A DNA stretch of 64,000 bases, taken from the NCBI RefSeq assembly GCF_020510585.1, contig NZ_CP075190.1, forward strand, positions 496,001-560,000. The letters are read 5' to 3'. The position numbers and the translations under genes are program-made. This stretch comes from Ferribacterium limneticum. GTDB taxonomy: Bacteria; Pseudomonadota; Gammaproteobacteria; Burkholderiales; Rhodocyclaceae. Of the stretch, positions 8,256 to 18,872 are shown piece after piece. Each line of letters opens with the position of its first letter. Position 1 is the stretch's first letter. Under the pieces are notes generated by a model. That model was not told the origin of the DNA, ran no database searches, and saw nothing but the letters and a program-made list of their open reading frames with translations.

Positions 8256-11200
8256 ACCCGACGGTCGACCGCCTCGAAGAAGACAAAATCGCCCGGCTGC
8301 GGGCGCTCGAGGTTGCCTCGTTCATCGTCGAAGCCCCGGCTGGCGCTGGCAAGACGGAGTTGCTGACGCAGCGCTACCTGCGCCTGCTGGCTGTCGTCGA
8401 GCATCCGGAAGAAGTGCTGGCGCTGACCTTCACCAACAAGGCAGCGACCGAGATGCGCGACCGCATTCTCGGCAGCCTGGAGCGCGCGGCGAGCGGAAAT
8501 CTGCCGGCCGAGGCGCACAAGCAACAGACTTTCGACCTGGCGCAAAAGGTCCTCGCCCACGATGCGGCGCAAGGCTGGCAGTTGCTCGGCCACCCCGGCC
8601 GGCTACGCATCACGACGCTCGACGCCCTGTGCGCCAGCCTGGCCCGCCAGATGCCCTACCTGAGCCGCTTCGGTGCCCAGCCCGGCGTCGCCGAGGACGC
8701 CGAGGCGCACTACGCGACGGCGGCGCGGCGGACGTTGGAAATGGTCGAGGCCGGCGGCGCCGATGCCGATATCGTGGCCGAGGCGCTGGCTTTCATGGAC
8801 AACAACGCCGGGCGCCTCGAAAAACTGCTGATCGCCATGCTCGGCCGGCGCGACCAATGGCTGCAGCACGCCTCGCGCATCGAAAGCGGGGCGATGAAGG
8901 CCGAGGTCGAGGCCGGTTTTGCGGCGCTCATCGAGCGCGATCTGGCGGTCGTTGGCGACTTGCTCGACGCCCGCCTGCAAAGCCTGCTCATGCCGCTGGC
9001 GCGCTTCGCCGCGGCCAATGTGCCGGGCATTCTCGATTTCATTTTTGACTGGAATTTCCGGTTGACCGTGGGAATCGCCGATTTGCCGCGCTGGCAGGCG
9101 GTGGCGGCCCTGCTCATGACCGGTACGGGGACGCTGCGCAAGACGGTCGATAAACGCATCGGTTTCCCGGCCGACAAGGAGTTTGCCGACCAGAAAAAAG
9201 CCATGCTCGAACTGCTCGCCGAGCTGCGCGGCATCGCCGGGCTCGAAGCGGCGCTGGCCATGCTCGTCAAGCTGCCGCGGCCGGAACTGAGCGACGGCGA
9301 ATGGGCCACCGTCGAATGCTTTTCGCGCCTGCTCCGGCTGGCCGCCGGGCAGCTGTGGCTGGCCTTTCAGGAAGCCGGCGAGGTCGACTTCATCGAAATC
9401 GCCGCCCGCGCCGGGATGGCGCTCGGCGACGACGAGGCGCCGACCGATCTGGCCCAGGCCCTCGACTACCGTATCCGCCACCTGCTCGTCGACGAATTCC
9501 AGGACACCAGCCCGACCCAGGTCGAACTGATCGAAAAGCTGACACGCGGTTGGATGCCGGGCGACGGCCGGACGCTGTTCGTCGTCGGCGATCCGATGCA
9601 GTCGATCTACCGCTTTCGCAAGGCTGACGTCGGGCTCTTCCTGCGCGTCCGCGAGCGCGGCATCGGCGACATCAGCCTCGGCCATCTGCGCCTGTTCCGC
9701 AACAACCGCTCGTATCCGGGCATAGTCGATTGGGTCAATACCGCCTTCCCGAGCATCTTCCCGGCCGCCGACAGCCCCGAGGCCGGCGCTGTGCGCTACG
9801 CCGAATCGGCGGCGACCCGGCCGGCGCGGGCCGATAGCGGCGTCGAGGTCCATCCGGTCATCGAGCGCGACGGTACGGATGCCGTTGGCGAAGAAGCCTG
9901 CCGCATCCTCGCTATCATCCGCCAGTCCCGTCGCGAAGCTCCGGAAGAGCGCATCGCCGTCCTCGTTCGCGCCCGCAGCCACCTCGACGCGCTCGTCGGC
10001 GAAATCCGCCGCAGTGCGCCGGAGCTGCGCTTTCAGGCCGTCGACATCGAAGGTCTGGATGGTCGCCAGCATGTGCAAGACCTGCTCACCCTGTTCCGCG
10101 CCCTGCATCATCGGGCCGACCGCGTGCCCTGGCTGGCGCTCTTGCGCGCCCCGTGGTGCGGCCTCAAGCTGGCCGACCTCCACGCGCTGGCCGCCGATGA
10201 CCGGAAGTCGACGATCTGGCAACTCATGCAGGACGAAGCACGCCTCGCCCGCTTGTCCGAAGACGGCCGGCAACGCCTGTTGCACGTGCGCGAAGTCCTG
10301 CAACTGACCTTCGCCGGCCGCGCCCGCCAGCATCCGCGGCGCTGGCTCGAAGGTGCCTGGCTCATGCTCGGCGGGCCGCGCTGTCTCGAAGCGCCCGAAG
10401 CGCTCAACGATGTCGATGCCTTCTTCAAGCTCGTCGACAAACTCGTAGCCAGCCGCAACCTCAGCGCCGAAACGCTGGCCGCCCATGCCGCCGAGCTCTA
10501 TGCGCCGTCCGACCCGCTCGGCGACGCGGTGCAGATGATGACCGTGCACAAATCCAAGGGCCTCGAATTCGACACTGTGATCCTGCCCGGCCTCGACCGC
10601 GGCACCGGCGGCAACGAGAGCAGCCTGCTGCTCTGGGACGAAGTGGCCGGGGCCGATGGCGACGAACACCTGCTCGTCGCGCCGATGAAGCAAAAGGGTG
10701 CCGGCAACGGCGAGCCGACCGCCTACGACTACCTCAAGAAGCTCGAAGCCGAACGTGCCGCGCACGAAGACGAACGCCTGCTTTACGTCGCCGCCACTCG
10801 CGCCATCCGCAAGCTGCATCTGCTCGGCGTGGCCGTCGCCGATGACAAAAAGGACGACGGTCTCAAGCCACCGGCTGCCGGCACGCTGCTCAACCTGCTC
10901 TGGCCGGGTGTCGCCCAGCCGGTATTCGCGGCAGCGCTGGCCGGCGTCGGAGTTACCCCGCCGGCCAGCCTTGGCATCGATCCGGCCAGCTTCATCCCGC
11001 CACTCGTTCGCCTGCGTGAAACGGTGCTGCCGGCCAGCCTCGGCGCGCTACCCGAAGGCCTGCGCCCGGCCGACAACCCCCTCGATCTCGATGAAACTGA
11101 AATTGGCCTGTCGCTCGAAGCGTCAGTCGGTACGCTGGTCCATCGCTATCTCGAACTGATGGTGAAAAACGGCCTGAAAAACTGGTCGGCCGCAAGAGTC

Positions 11201-11617
11201 GCCACGCTGCACCCGGCCTGCCAGCGCTGGCTGCGCAACCTGGGCCATGGCGAGGAAGAGGCCGCCAGCGGCGCGCTGGAGGTTATCGCAGCACTGCGCA
11301 CCACGCTGAGCTCCGACAGCGGTTGCTGGGTCCTCGCCGACCATCCCGAAGCCGCCGCCGAGCAGGCGTGGAGCAGCAGCGACGGCGAGGTGACGGTCAA
11401 CCACGTGATCGACCGTATTTTCGTCGCCGACGGTTGCCGCTGGATCATCGACTACAAGACGGCGCGCCTGCCCGAGGCCGAGTTGGCGCAGCGCGCCGAA
11501 AGCTACCGGCCGCAGCTCGAACGCTATGCCGGCCTGTTCGCCGACACCGGACTGCTGCTCAGGCTGGCCATTTTCTTCCCGGTGCAGGGACGGCTGGTTG
11601 AACTCGCGGCACTCTAG
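8252..11617 (+). CDS. AddA/RecB-like UvrD-family helicase-nuclease
   Basis: The 1121-aa product carries all superfamily-1A helicase motifs in order: Walker A APAGAGKT (28-35), motif Ia TFTNKAATEM, Walker B LLVDEFQDTSPTQ (about 411), GDPMQSIYRFRKADV (about 446), TVHKSKGLEFDTVILPG (about 763) and YVAATRA. The C-terminal nuclease domain has VIDRIFVADGCRWIIDYKT (about 1050-1067). It is an ATP-driven 3'-5' DNA helicase paired with the preceding nuclease subunit (ATGA overlap). Together they should process double-strand ends in a RecBCD-like role. A dispersed-repeat copy at 9035-9076 contributes DFIFDWNFRLTVGI in a variable region before the conserved DLPRWQAVAALL. Confidence 0.92.
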   Translation: MNPTVDRLEEDKIARLRALEVASFIVEAPAGAGKTELLTQRYLRLLAVVEHPEEVLALTFTNKAATEMRDRILGSLERAASGNLPAEAHKQQTFDLAQKVLAHDAAQGWQLLGHPGRLRITTLDALCASLARQMPYLSRFGAQPGVAEDAEAHYATAARRTLEMVEAGGADADIVAEALAFMDNNAGRLEKLLIAMLGRRDQWLQHASRIESGAMKAEVEAGFAALIERDLAVVGDLLDARLQSLLMPLARFAAANVPGILDFIFDWNFRLTVGIADLPRWQAVAALLMTGTGTLRKTVDKRIGFPADKEFADQKKAMLELLAELRGIAGLEAALAMLVKLPRPELSDGEWATVECFSRLLRLAAGQLWLAFQEAGEVDFIEIAARAGMALGDDEAPTDLAQALDYRIRHLLVDEFQDTSPTQVELIEKLTRGWMPGDGRTLFVVGDPMQSIYRFRKADVGLFLRVRERGIGDISLGHLRLFRNNRSYPGIVDWVNTAFPSIFPAADSPEAGAVRYAESAATRPARADSGVEVHPVIERDGTDAVGEEACRILAIIRQSRREAPEERIAVLVRARSHLDALVGEIRRSAPELRFQAVDIEGLDGRQHVQDLLTLFRALHHRADRVPWLALLRAPWCGLKLADLHALAADDRKSTIWQLMQDEARLARLSEDGRQRLLHVREVLQLTFAGRARQHPRRWLEGAWLMLGGPRCLEAPEALNDVDAFFKLVDKLVASRNLSAETLAAHAAELYAPSDPLGDAVQMMTVHKSKGLEFDTVILPGLDRGTGGNESSLLLWDEVAGADGDEHLLVAPMKQKGAGNGEPTAYDYLKKLEAERAAHEDERLLYVAATRAIRKLHLLGVAVADDKKDDGLKPPAAGTLLNLLWPGVAQPVFAAALAGVGVTPPASLGIDPASFIPPLVRLRETVLPASLGALPEGLRPADNPLDLDETEIGLSLEASVGTLVHRYLELMVKNGLKNWSAARVATLHPACQRWLRNLGHGEEEAASGALEVIAALRTTLSSDSGCWVLADHPEAAAEQAWSSSDGEVTVNHVIDRIFVADGCRWIIDYKTARLPEAELAQRAESYRPQLERYAGLFADTGLLLRLAIFFPVQGRLVELAAL
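9035..9076 (+). repeat. Dispersed 42-bp repeat in the AddA-like gene
   Basis: Starts GATTTC, then T-rich spacer, then AATTTCCGGTTGACCGTGGG and AATC. Read in frame F1 as DFIFDWNFRLTVGI. Second copy within the same two-gene operon, 2.9 kb from the first and in the same orientation. Confidence 0.9.
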
Positions 11618-11654
11618 GGCTTTGTGATTCCTGTCGCCAGGGTAAAGACGGGCA

Positions 11655-11682
11655 CTTGTGTCATATCCATATCGACTATAAT
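11655..11682 (+). promoter_or_regulatory. Candidate promoter of the periplasmic binding-protein gene
   Basis: Consensus TATAAT at 11677-11682 with TTGTGT about 15 bp upstream, ending 29 bp before the ATG at 11712, in the 94-bp gap after the helicase gene. Confidence 0.5.
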
Positions 11683-11711
11683 CCCGGCCTGCCCGAATTT
11701 ATGCGATAAAC

Positions 11712-12461
11712 ATGTCTCGCGCTGCGCTTCTCTTCCTGTTGTGTTGCGCGCTACCTGCTGATCCGGGAAGCGGCGTGCTGGCGGCTGACGAACCGGCGCT
11801 GCGCGTGCTGGTTCTCGAAAACGCCCCGCCGATGTCCTTTCGCGACGAGTTTGGCCATTTGACCGGTTTCAGCGTCGAGATCGCCCGGGCGGTGTGCAGT
11901 GAAATGCGCGTCAATTGCGCTTTTGATGTCGTCACGCAAAGTGCATTGCTCCCCACCATGAGTCAGGGCAAAGCCGACATCGCCGCCGTTGGCCTGCTCG
12001 AAACAGCGGAGCGGCGCACCAGGATACTGTTTGCCAAACCCTATTACCGCTCGATGTCGTTGTGGCTCGCCCAACCCGGGGTTTCCCCCGGACAGGCCGG
12101 AGTCAAAGTGGCCGTCGTCGGTGGTTCGGCCCAGGATGCCTATGGCCGCAAGCAGGGCTGGGACATGCTGGCGGTCACCACCCATGGCGAACTGGGCGAG
12201 CCGCTGGTTTCCGGCAGGGCTCAGGCTGTACTCGTGCCCATGATCACGGCCATCAACCTGCAGAAAACCGAGGCCTTCCGGCAACTGGGGCTGGCGACGA
12301 CGGTGATTCAGGCTCCCGAACTGAGCGGCGACGCGTCATTTGGCATTTCTCCCTTCCGCCCGGAGTTGCGGAAAGAAATTAATGCCGCGCTTGATCGCAT
12401 CAAGCGCAATGGGACGTATGATCGGATCAATTCCCGGTTTCTGCCCTTTCGGGTGAGTTGA
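11712..12461 (+). CDS. Periplasmic amino-acid-type solute-binding protein (SBP family 3)
   Basis: The 249-aa product has a signal peptide (MSRAALLFLLCCALPA) followed by a family 3 binding fold: LRVLVLENAPPMSFRDEFG, GFSVEIARAVCSEM, and GKADIAAVGLLETAERR, where the Arg-containing loop normally contacts the ligand carboxylate. No transporter permease is adjacent; a diguanylate cyclase follows after 52 bp. Orphan binding proteins next to signalling genes can act as periplasmic sensors, so a sensory partnership with the cyclase is possible. The ligand cannot be read from the sequence. The alternative, a subunit of a distant ABC importer, is equally compatible. Confidence 0.8.
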   Translation: MSRAALLFLLCCALPADPGSGVLAADEPALRVLVLENAPPMSFRDEFGHLTGFSVEIARAVCSEMRVNCAFDVVTQSALLPTMSQGKADIAAVGLLETAERRTRILFAKPYYRSMSLWLAQPGVSPGQAGVKVAVVGGSAQDAYGRKQGWDMLAVTTHGELGEPLVSGRAQAVLVPMITAINLQKTEAFRQLGLATTVIQAPELSGDASFGISPFRPELRKEINAALDRIKRNGTYDRINSRFLPFRVS

Positions 12462-12513
12462 TGCCAGCTAGTACCCCGCTTCCGATCTGCCGTCAGGTTG
12501 CACGAGGTTTGCC

Positions 12514-13827
12514 GTGATCACGGCGCTCAAGGCCATTCGTGCCGGCCGGGCCTTTGCCCTGCTGGCGGCACTTTTCCTCGTCGCCTTCGGGATCGCTGTC
12601 GTCCAGCTGTCGCTCGATCAGCAACGTGTCGTCGACGCTACCAGCCGCCTGCAGGAACAAACGGTGCCGGAGATCATCCGCTTCCAGCGCCTGGCCCGCA
12701 ATCTCGAGCAACTCCGCCAGGAGGGCGAGCGGATCTTTGCCGTCAGCTCGCACACCTCGCGCCAGCAATCAATGTTCGTTGTGACATTGATCGCCAGCCA
12801 TCCGAGCATTCTCGAACATCCCGGTGCAGCCCAGCTGGCGCGTGAAACCGAACAGTTTCTCGGCGACGTCGTGCGTCAGGCGGCGACCGCCGACCGCCGA
12901 CCGGCGACCCGCTACGATGAATGGCAACGCATCGCCGCCCGCCTCGGCATGCAGGTCGACGACGTGTCGGTTCAGGGTATCAACCTGGCCAACAACGACC
13001 TGGCGGTCGCCACTAGCGCGATGAAGCTGGCGCGCTACAAACTGATGATTGCGTTGCTACTCGTTGGCATCTTCCTGCTTGTCTTCATGGTTCTTGTCCG
13101 TCGTCACCTGATTTACCCGTTGCAGCGCATCAACCACGCGCTATCGACGCTCAGTGCCGACCGTCCGGCGCCCGCGTTCAAGCCGTCGACCATGCTCGAA
13201 ATCCAGGCCGTCGAGGAATCCATCAGCGAACACCATGCCTTGCTCATTCAGAATGAAGAAACCCGGCAGGCTCTGGAAAAGCTGGCCAACAAGGACGGCC
13301 TGACCGGCATCATGAATCGCCGGCACTTCATGCAGTCGGCCGAAGTCGAATTGCAGCGTGCCCAGCGTTATCGCCGGCCGGTGACGGTGGCCATGGCCGA
13401 CCTCGACCTGTTCAAGAAGCTCAACGACACCTACGGTCATGCCGCCGGCGATGCCGTACTGTGTGCCTTTGCCAATCTGGTCGAGGATACCCTGCGCCAG
13501 TCCGACCTCGTTTGTCGCTATGGCGGAGAGGAATTTGCCTTCCTTTTTCCGGAAATCGGGGCAGCCGAGACCGAAAAGCTGGCTGAACGCCTGCGCGTTC
13601 GTTGCGCCGCCATGGAAGTCCCCCTGCCCGATGGTCGCTCGGTCAAGGCCACGGTCAGTATCGGGCTGGCCGATGCCAGCGAATGTCCCATCGAAATCGC
13701 CCTCAAGCGCGCCGACGAGGCGCTTTACGAAGCCAAGCGCCTCGGCCGCAACCGGGTCGTGGTCTCCGGACCGCCGGAACCGGCGGTCGATAGCGAGCCG
13801 GATACGCGCACGGCCAGCCTGTTTTGA
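12514..13827 (+). CDS. Membrane diguanylate cyclase (GGDEF)
   Basis: The 437-aa product starts at GTG 12514 (GAGG at 12504). It has a membrane helix at about residues 10-28, a periplasmic helical sensor of about 145 residues, a second helix (LMIALLLVGIFLLVFMVLV, about 173-195), a linker and a GGDEF domain. The active site reads GGEEF (337-341) and the inhibitory I-site RQSD lies five residues before it, so product inhibition by c-di-GMP is expected. It synthesises c-di-GMP from two GTP. The sensor region is not a PAS or CACHE I can recognise. Follows the binding-protein gene in the same direction. Confidence 0.92.
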   Translation: MITALKAIRAGRAFALLAALFLVAFGIAVVQLSLDQQRVVDATSRLQEQTVPEIIRFQRLARNLEQLRQEGERIFAVSSHTSRQQSMFVVTLIASHPSILEHPGAAQLARETEQFLGDVVRQAATADRRPATRYDEWQRIAARLGMQVDDVSVQGINLANNDLAVATSAMKLARYKLMIALLLVGIFLLVFMVLVRRHLIYPLQRINHALSTLSADRPAPAFKPSTMLEIQAVEESISEHHALLIQNEETRQALEKLANKDGLTGIMNRRHFMQSAEVELQRAQRYRRPVTVAMADLDLFKKLNDTYGHAAGDAVLCAFANLVEDTLRQSDLVCRYGGEEFAFLFPEIGAAETEKLAERLRVRCAAMEVPLPDGRSVKATVSIGLADASECPIEIALKRADEALYEAKRLGRNRVVVSGPPEPAVDSEPDTRTASLF

Positions 13828-13829
13828 GC

Positions 13830-14417
13830 ATGTCTGTCGTTGCAAGAACTTGTCGCGCTCTCGTTTTTCTGCTTGTCGTCCTCGGTCTGCCAGCGTTCTC
13901 GCTTGAGCCGCCGACAGGCGGGCTGGAAGACGACGACGTCGTGGTCGACTATCGCGACGGTACCTATTTCGCCAGCCTGGCCTTCCTGGTTGCAGCGTCG
14001 CCGGCTGTCGTCATCGATGTGCTGACCGATTTCAATCACATGGTCGGTATCGTCCCCAATCTGGAAAGCAGCCAGATCGTCTCGCGCCAGGGCAACGTTT
14101 TCGTCATCAAGCAGCGCGGCAAGGCGAATTTTGGCCCGTTTTCCTTCCCCTTCGAGTCGCTGCGCCAGATCGAACTGCTTCCTGACGGGCGAATTCTCGG
14201 CCGCGCCCTGGGTGGCTCAACGAAGCATATGCGCAGCGAACTCCGGGTGCAGGCGCAGGGGCGTGGGGCACGTGTCGATTACCAGATCGAGGTCGTTCCC
14301 GATCGCTGGCTGCCGGCTAGCCTCGGCGTCCCGTTCATGCGCCATGAAATGGCCGAGCAATTCACCGCCCTGATCCACGAAATGGAACGCCGTCAGGGCA
14401 TCGCTCGTTCCCGCTGA
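13830..14417 (+). CDS. Exported START-like (polyketide cyclase/dehydrase, SRPBCC) protein
   Basis: ATG at 13830 gives a 195-aa product with a signal peptide (ARTCRALVFLLVVLGLPAFS). The mature part resembles the SRPBCC/START fold: ASPAVVIDVLTDFNHMVGI then PNLESSQIVSRQGNVFVIK, ending in a long amphipathic helix (MRHEMAEQFTALIHEMERR). Such domains bind hydrophobic ligands in a deep cavity; the exported form probably handles a lipid or quinone-like molecule, which is inference. It starts 3 bp after the diguanylate cyclase stop, so the two are likely co-transcribed. A TTG at 13824 overlapping that stop is a possible alternative start. Confidence 0.75.
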   Translation: MSVVARTCRALVFLLVVLGLPAFSLEPPTGGLEDDDVVVDYRDGTYFASLAFLVAASPAVVIDVLTDFNHMVGIVPNLESSQIVSRQGNVFVIKQRGKANFGPFSFPFESLRQIELLPDGRILGRALGGSTKHMRSELRVQAQGRGARVDYQIEVVPDRWLPASLGVPFMRHEMAEQFTALIHEMERRQGIARSR

Positions 14418-14418
14418 T

Positions 14419-14790
14419 TCAGCCCCAGAGCAGACAGACCCAGACGGCAGCGGCGTTGAGCAGGCTGAGCAGCACGGCGGCGCTGCCCATGTCCTTGGCC
14501 CGCTTGGCGAGTTCGCTCTTCTCTGGTGAGGCCTTGTCGACGACGGCTTCGACGGCTGAATTGAGGATTTCGACGATCAGGATGAGGACGATGCTGCCGA
14601 TCATCAAGGCCCGTTCGACACCGGTTTTACCGAGGTAAATGGCGAGCGGAAGGGCGATGGCGGCGAGCAGGATTTCCTGGCGAAAGGCCGCCTCGTTGCG
14701 CCAGGCGGCAGCAATGCCGTCACGCGAGTAGCCAAGCGCGTTGATCAGCCGCCGCAGGCCGCGTTTGCCTTTGAGTTCGGCGGCGCTCAT
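14419..14790 (-). CDS. dgkA: Diacylglycerol kinase
   Basis: The 123-aa product matches prokaryotic DgkA in length and layout: N-terminal amphipathic region, AFRQEILLAAIALPLAIYLG helix, central IGSIVLILIVEILNSAVEAV with the catalytic EILNSAVEAVVD motif, and a third helix at the C-terminus (AAVLLSLLNAAAVWVCLL). It is an inner-membrane enzyme phosphorylating diacylglycerol to phosphatidate, recycling lipid from osmoregulated glucan or LPS modification. It lies 71 bp downstream of uvrA on the same strand, with AAGGCGG before its ATG and a dispersed-repeat copy in the gap. Confidence 0.95.
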   Translation of the reverse strand: MSAAELKGKRGLRRLINALGYSRDGIAAAWRNEAAFRQEILLAAIALPLAIYLGKTGVERALMIGSIVLILIVEILNSAVEAVVDKASPEKSELAKRAKDMGSAAVLLSLLNAAAVWVCLLWG

Positions 14791-14809
14791 CGTTCCGCCT
14801 TGGCTTGGC

Positions 14810-14851
14810 GATTTGAATTTTGGCTGTTTTTTCCAGTTGACCGTGGAATCA
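14810..14851 (+). repeat. Dispersed 42-bp repeat between uvrA and dgkA
   Basis: GATTTGAATTTTGGCTG then TTTTTTCCAGTTGACCGTGG and AATC; nearly full-length with a one-base gap near the 3' end. It fills most of the 71-bp uvrA-dgkA gap and ends 20 bp before the dgkA start. The dgkA frame is open through it but has no start codon there, so it is non-coding. Confidence 0.9.
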
Positions 14852-14861
14852 TCATTTCAGG

Positions 14862-17684
<2,823 letters not shown>

Positions 17685-17724
17685 CGCTGTTTTTTTCACT
17701 ATTGGGGAAGGGGAAACTATACGC

Positions 17725-17749
17725 AAAAAAGCCGGGTTCGCCCCGGCTT
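17725..17749 (-). terminator. Terminator-like hairpin in the uvrA leader
   Basis: On the minus strand, AAGCCGGG..CCCGGCTT (17729-17736 and 17742-17749) runs into six T residues (17725-17730). It sits about 40 bp before the uvrA start and reads toward uvrA. It could stop antisense or leader transcription, with uvrA transcribed from a promoter between it and the ATG, or act as an attenuator. Confidence 0.6.
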
Positions 17750-17792
17750 CGTTTGTCACGAAATGAAAATCGGCAGTCACGCAAGCCAGGGC

Positions 17793-17834
17793 CGATCTTG
17801 CGGTCAACCGAAAAAAACGACGAATCTTGAAATT
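17793..17834 (-). repeat. Dispersed 42-bp repeat upstream of uvrA / Mrr-like gene
   Basis: Minus orientation: GCGGTCAACCGAAAAAAACG and the distal GAATCTTGAAATT match the family. It lies in the intergenic region between divergent uvrA and the Mrr-like gene and is inverted relative to the copy at 18778 on the other side of that gene. Confidence 0.85.
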
Positions 17835-17920
17835 CCGCTGGCACCGCATTACGCGACAAGACTTGCTGCTTCGGTGACTTGCCATCAAAATATGCGCTAA
17901 ACATTTTTTATGGATTGTTC

Positions 17921-18730
17921 ATGACACGGAAAGCGCGATCGCCGCTTGCGGACGCAATCGATCTGGCAGCGAGTCTTCCCTGGCAGATCGGTGGGCTGCT
18001 GGCGCTGCTCGCCTACTGGATCTTTCACGATCTTGCCTCATGGATGGCCCTAGGCAAAGGCGTCGATATGGATCTGGCCAGCTCTCCGCTGTACATCGTT
18101 CCCGGGCTGCTGTTGGTTGTTGCGCTGATTTCCTTTATCCACCGTCGCCGGCGGGCCGGGACGGTGGAGATGGTTAGCCCGACGTCGGATGCATTGGTAC
18201 GGATGAGCGTTCATGACTTCGAAAAACTGGTCACCGAGGGCTTTCGCCGCGAGGGGTTTATTGTTGTCGAGCCTACCGGCACAAAGCATCTGGGGTGTGT
18301 CGACCTCGAATTGTTCATGGGGCGCGACCGCTATCTGGTGCAGTGCCGTCGGTGGAAAGAAAAAACGGTCGATGCACTCGCCGTGCACGAATTGGCCGCC
18401 GTGATCAACGCCGAACGGGCCGTTGGCGGATTCATCGTGGCTTCCGGTCGATTTACCGACGAGGCGAGAAAAGCCGCATTGGGGCGCTCGATTCGCGTCG
18501 TGCCGGCTGATTCCCTGCGGCGCCTGATCAAGAAAGTAACGGCGTCGAGCACCGGCGAAGTCACCATTTCACCGATGTTCTCGCGGCGCCGCCACGACCC
18601 GGCCCCGCCAGCCTGCCCGAAGTGCGGCAAGGTGATGATGCCGCGGACGAAAAAGCAGGGCGGAGCCGTCGTTCAGGTTGATTGGGGCTGCACCAGTTTC
18701 CCGGCCTGTCAGGGCAGTCGGGAAGTTTAG
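17921..18730 (+). CDS. Mrr-like restriction endonuclease with membrane anchor and zinc finger
   Basis: ATG at 17921 gives 269 aa. Two N-terminal hydrophobic segments (QIGGLLALLAYWIFHDLA and LYIVPGLLLVVALISFIH) precede an Mrr_cat domain starting FEKLVTEGFRREGF. The Asp of the active site is in CVDLELF (about 128), but the usual Q-x-K reads QCRRW (about 140), so the catalytic Lys is replaced by Arg. The C-terminus has a topoisomerase-type C4 zinc finger (CPKC...C...C). Similar membrane-anchored Mrr-fold proteins are common and usually uncharacterised. The gene is inserted between uvrA and the MFS-ssb pair and is bracketed by inverted dispersed-repeat copies. Confidence 0.8.
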   Translation: MTRKARSPLADAIDLAASLPWQIGGLLALLAYWIFHDLASWMALGKGVDMDLASSPLYIVPGLLLVVALISFIHRRRRAGTVEMVSPTSDALVRMSVHDFEKLVTEGFRREGFIVVEPTGTKHLGCVDLELFMGRDRYLVQCRRWKEKTVDALAVHELAAVINAERAVGGFIVASGRFTDEARKAALGRSIRVVPADSLRRLIKKVTASSTGEVTISPMFSRRRHDPAPPACPKCGKVMMPRTKKQGGAVVQVDWGCTSFPACQGSREV

Positions 18731-18777
18731 GCGACGCTGGTTCAGCCGCCGGCCAGATGGCGCGCCAATGACGGGGG

Positions 18778-18819
18778 AGTTTCAGTTTTGGCCGTTTTTT
18801 CCGGTTGACCGTGGGAACG
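18778..18819 (+). repeat. Dispersed 42-bp repeat downstream of the Mrr-like gene
   Basis: AGTTTCAGTTTTGGCCG then TTTTTTCCGGTTGACCGTGG and GAAC. It is one of the cleanest intergenic copies, located 48 bp after the Mrr-like stop and 54 bp before the MFS start. Confidence 0.92.
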
Positions 18820-18872
18820 GTTGAGTCGCGATGGCGCTTCGCCAAACCTGCTAATATTGTTGCCTCGCTGCA

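Noticed and set aside
8603..10819. Long minus-strand open frame (about 740 codons) opposite the AddA-like gene
   Set aside because: High-GC shadow frame with no family features; the plus strand carries complete helicase motifs.
11391..11410. TGACGGTCAACC in the AddA-like nuclease domain resembles the repeat core
   Set aside because: Only about 11 bp match, flanks do not, and the encoded EVTVNHVIDRI is the expected nuclease-domain sequence.
17685..17888. N-terminal extension of uvrA through the repeat copy
   Set aside because: UvrA proteins start at MEFIRIRGA; the extension has no family similarity and contains the terminator-like hairpin.
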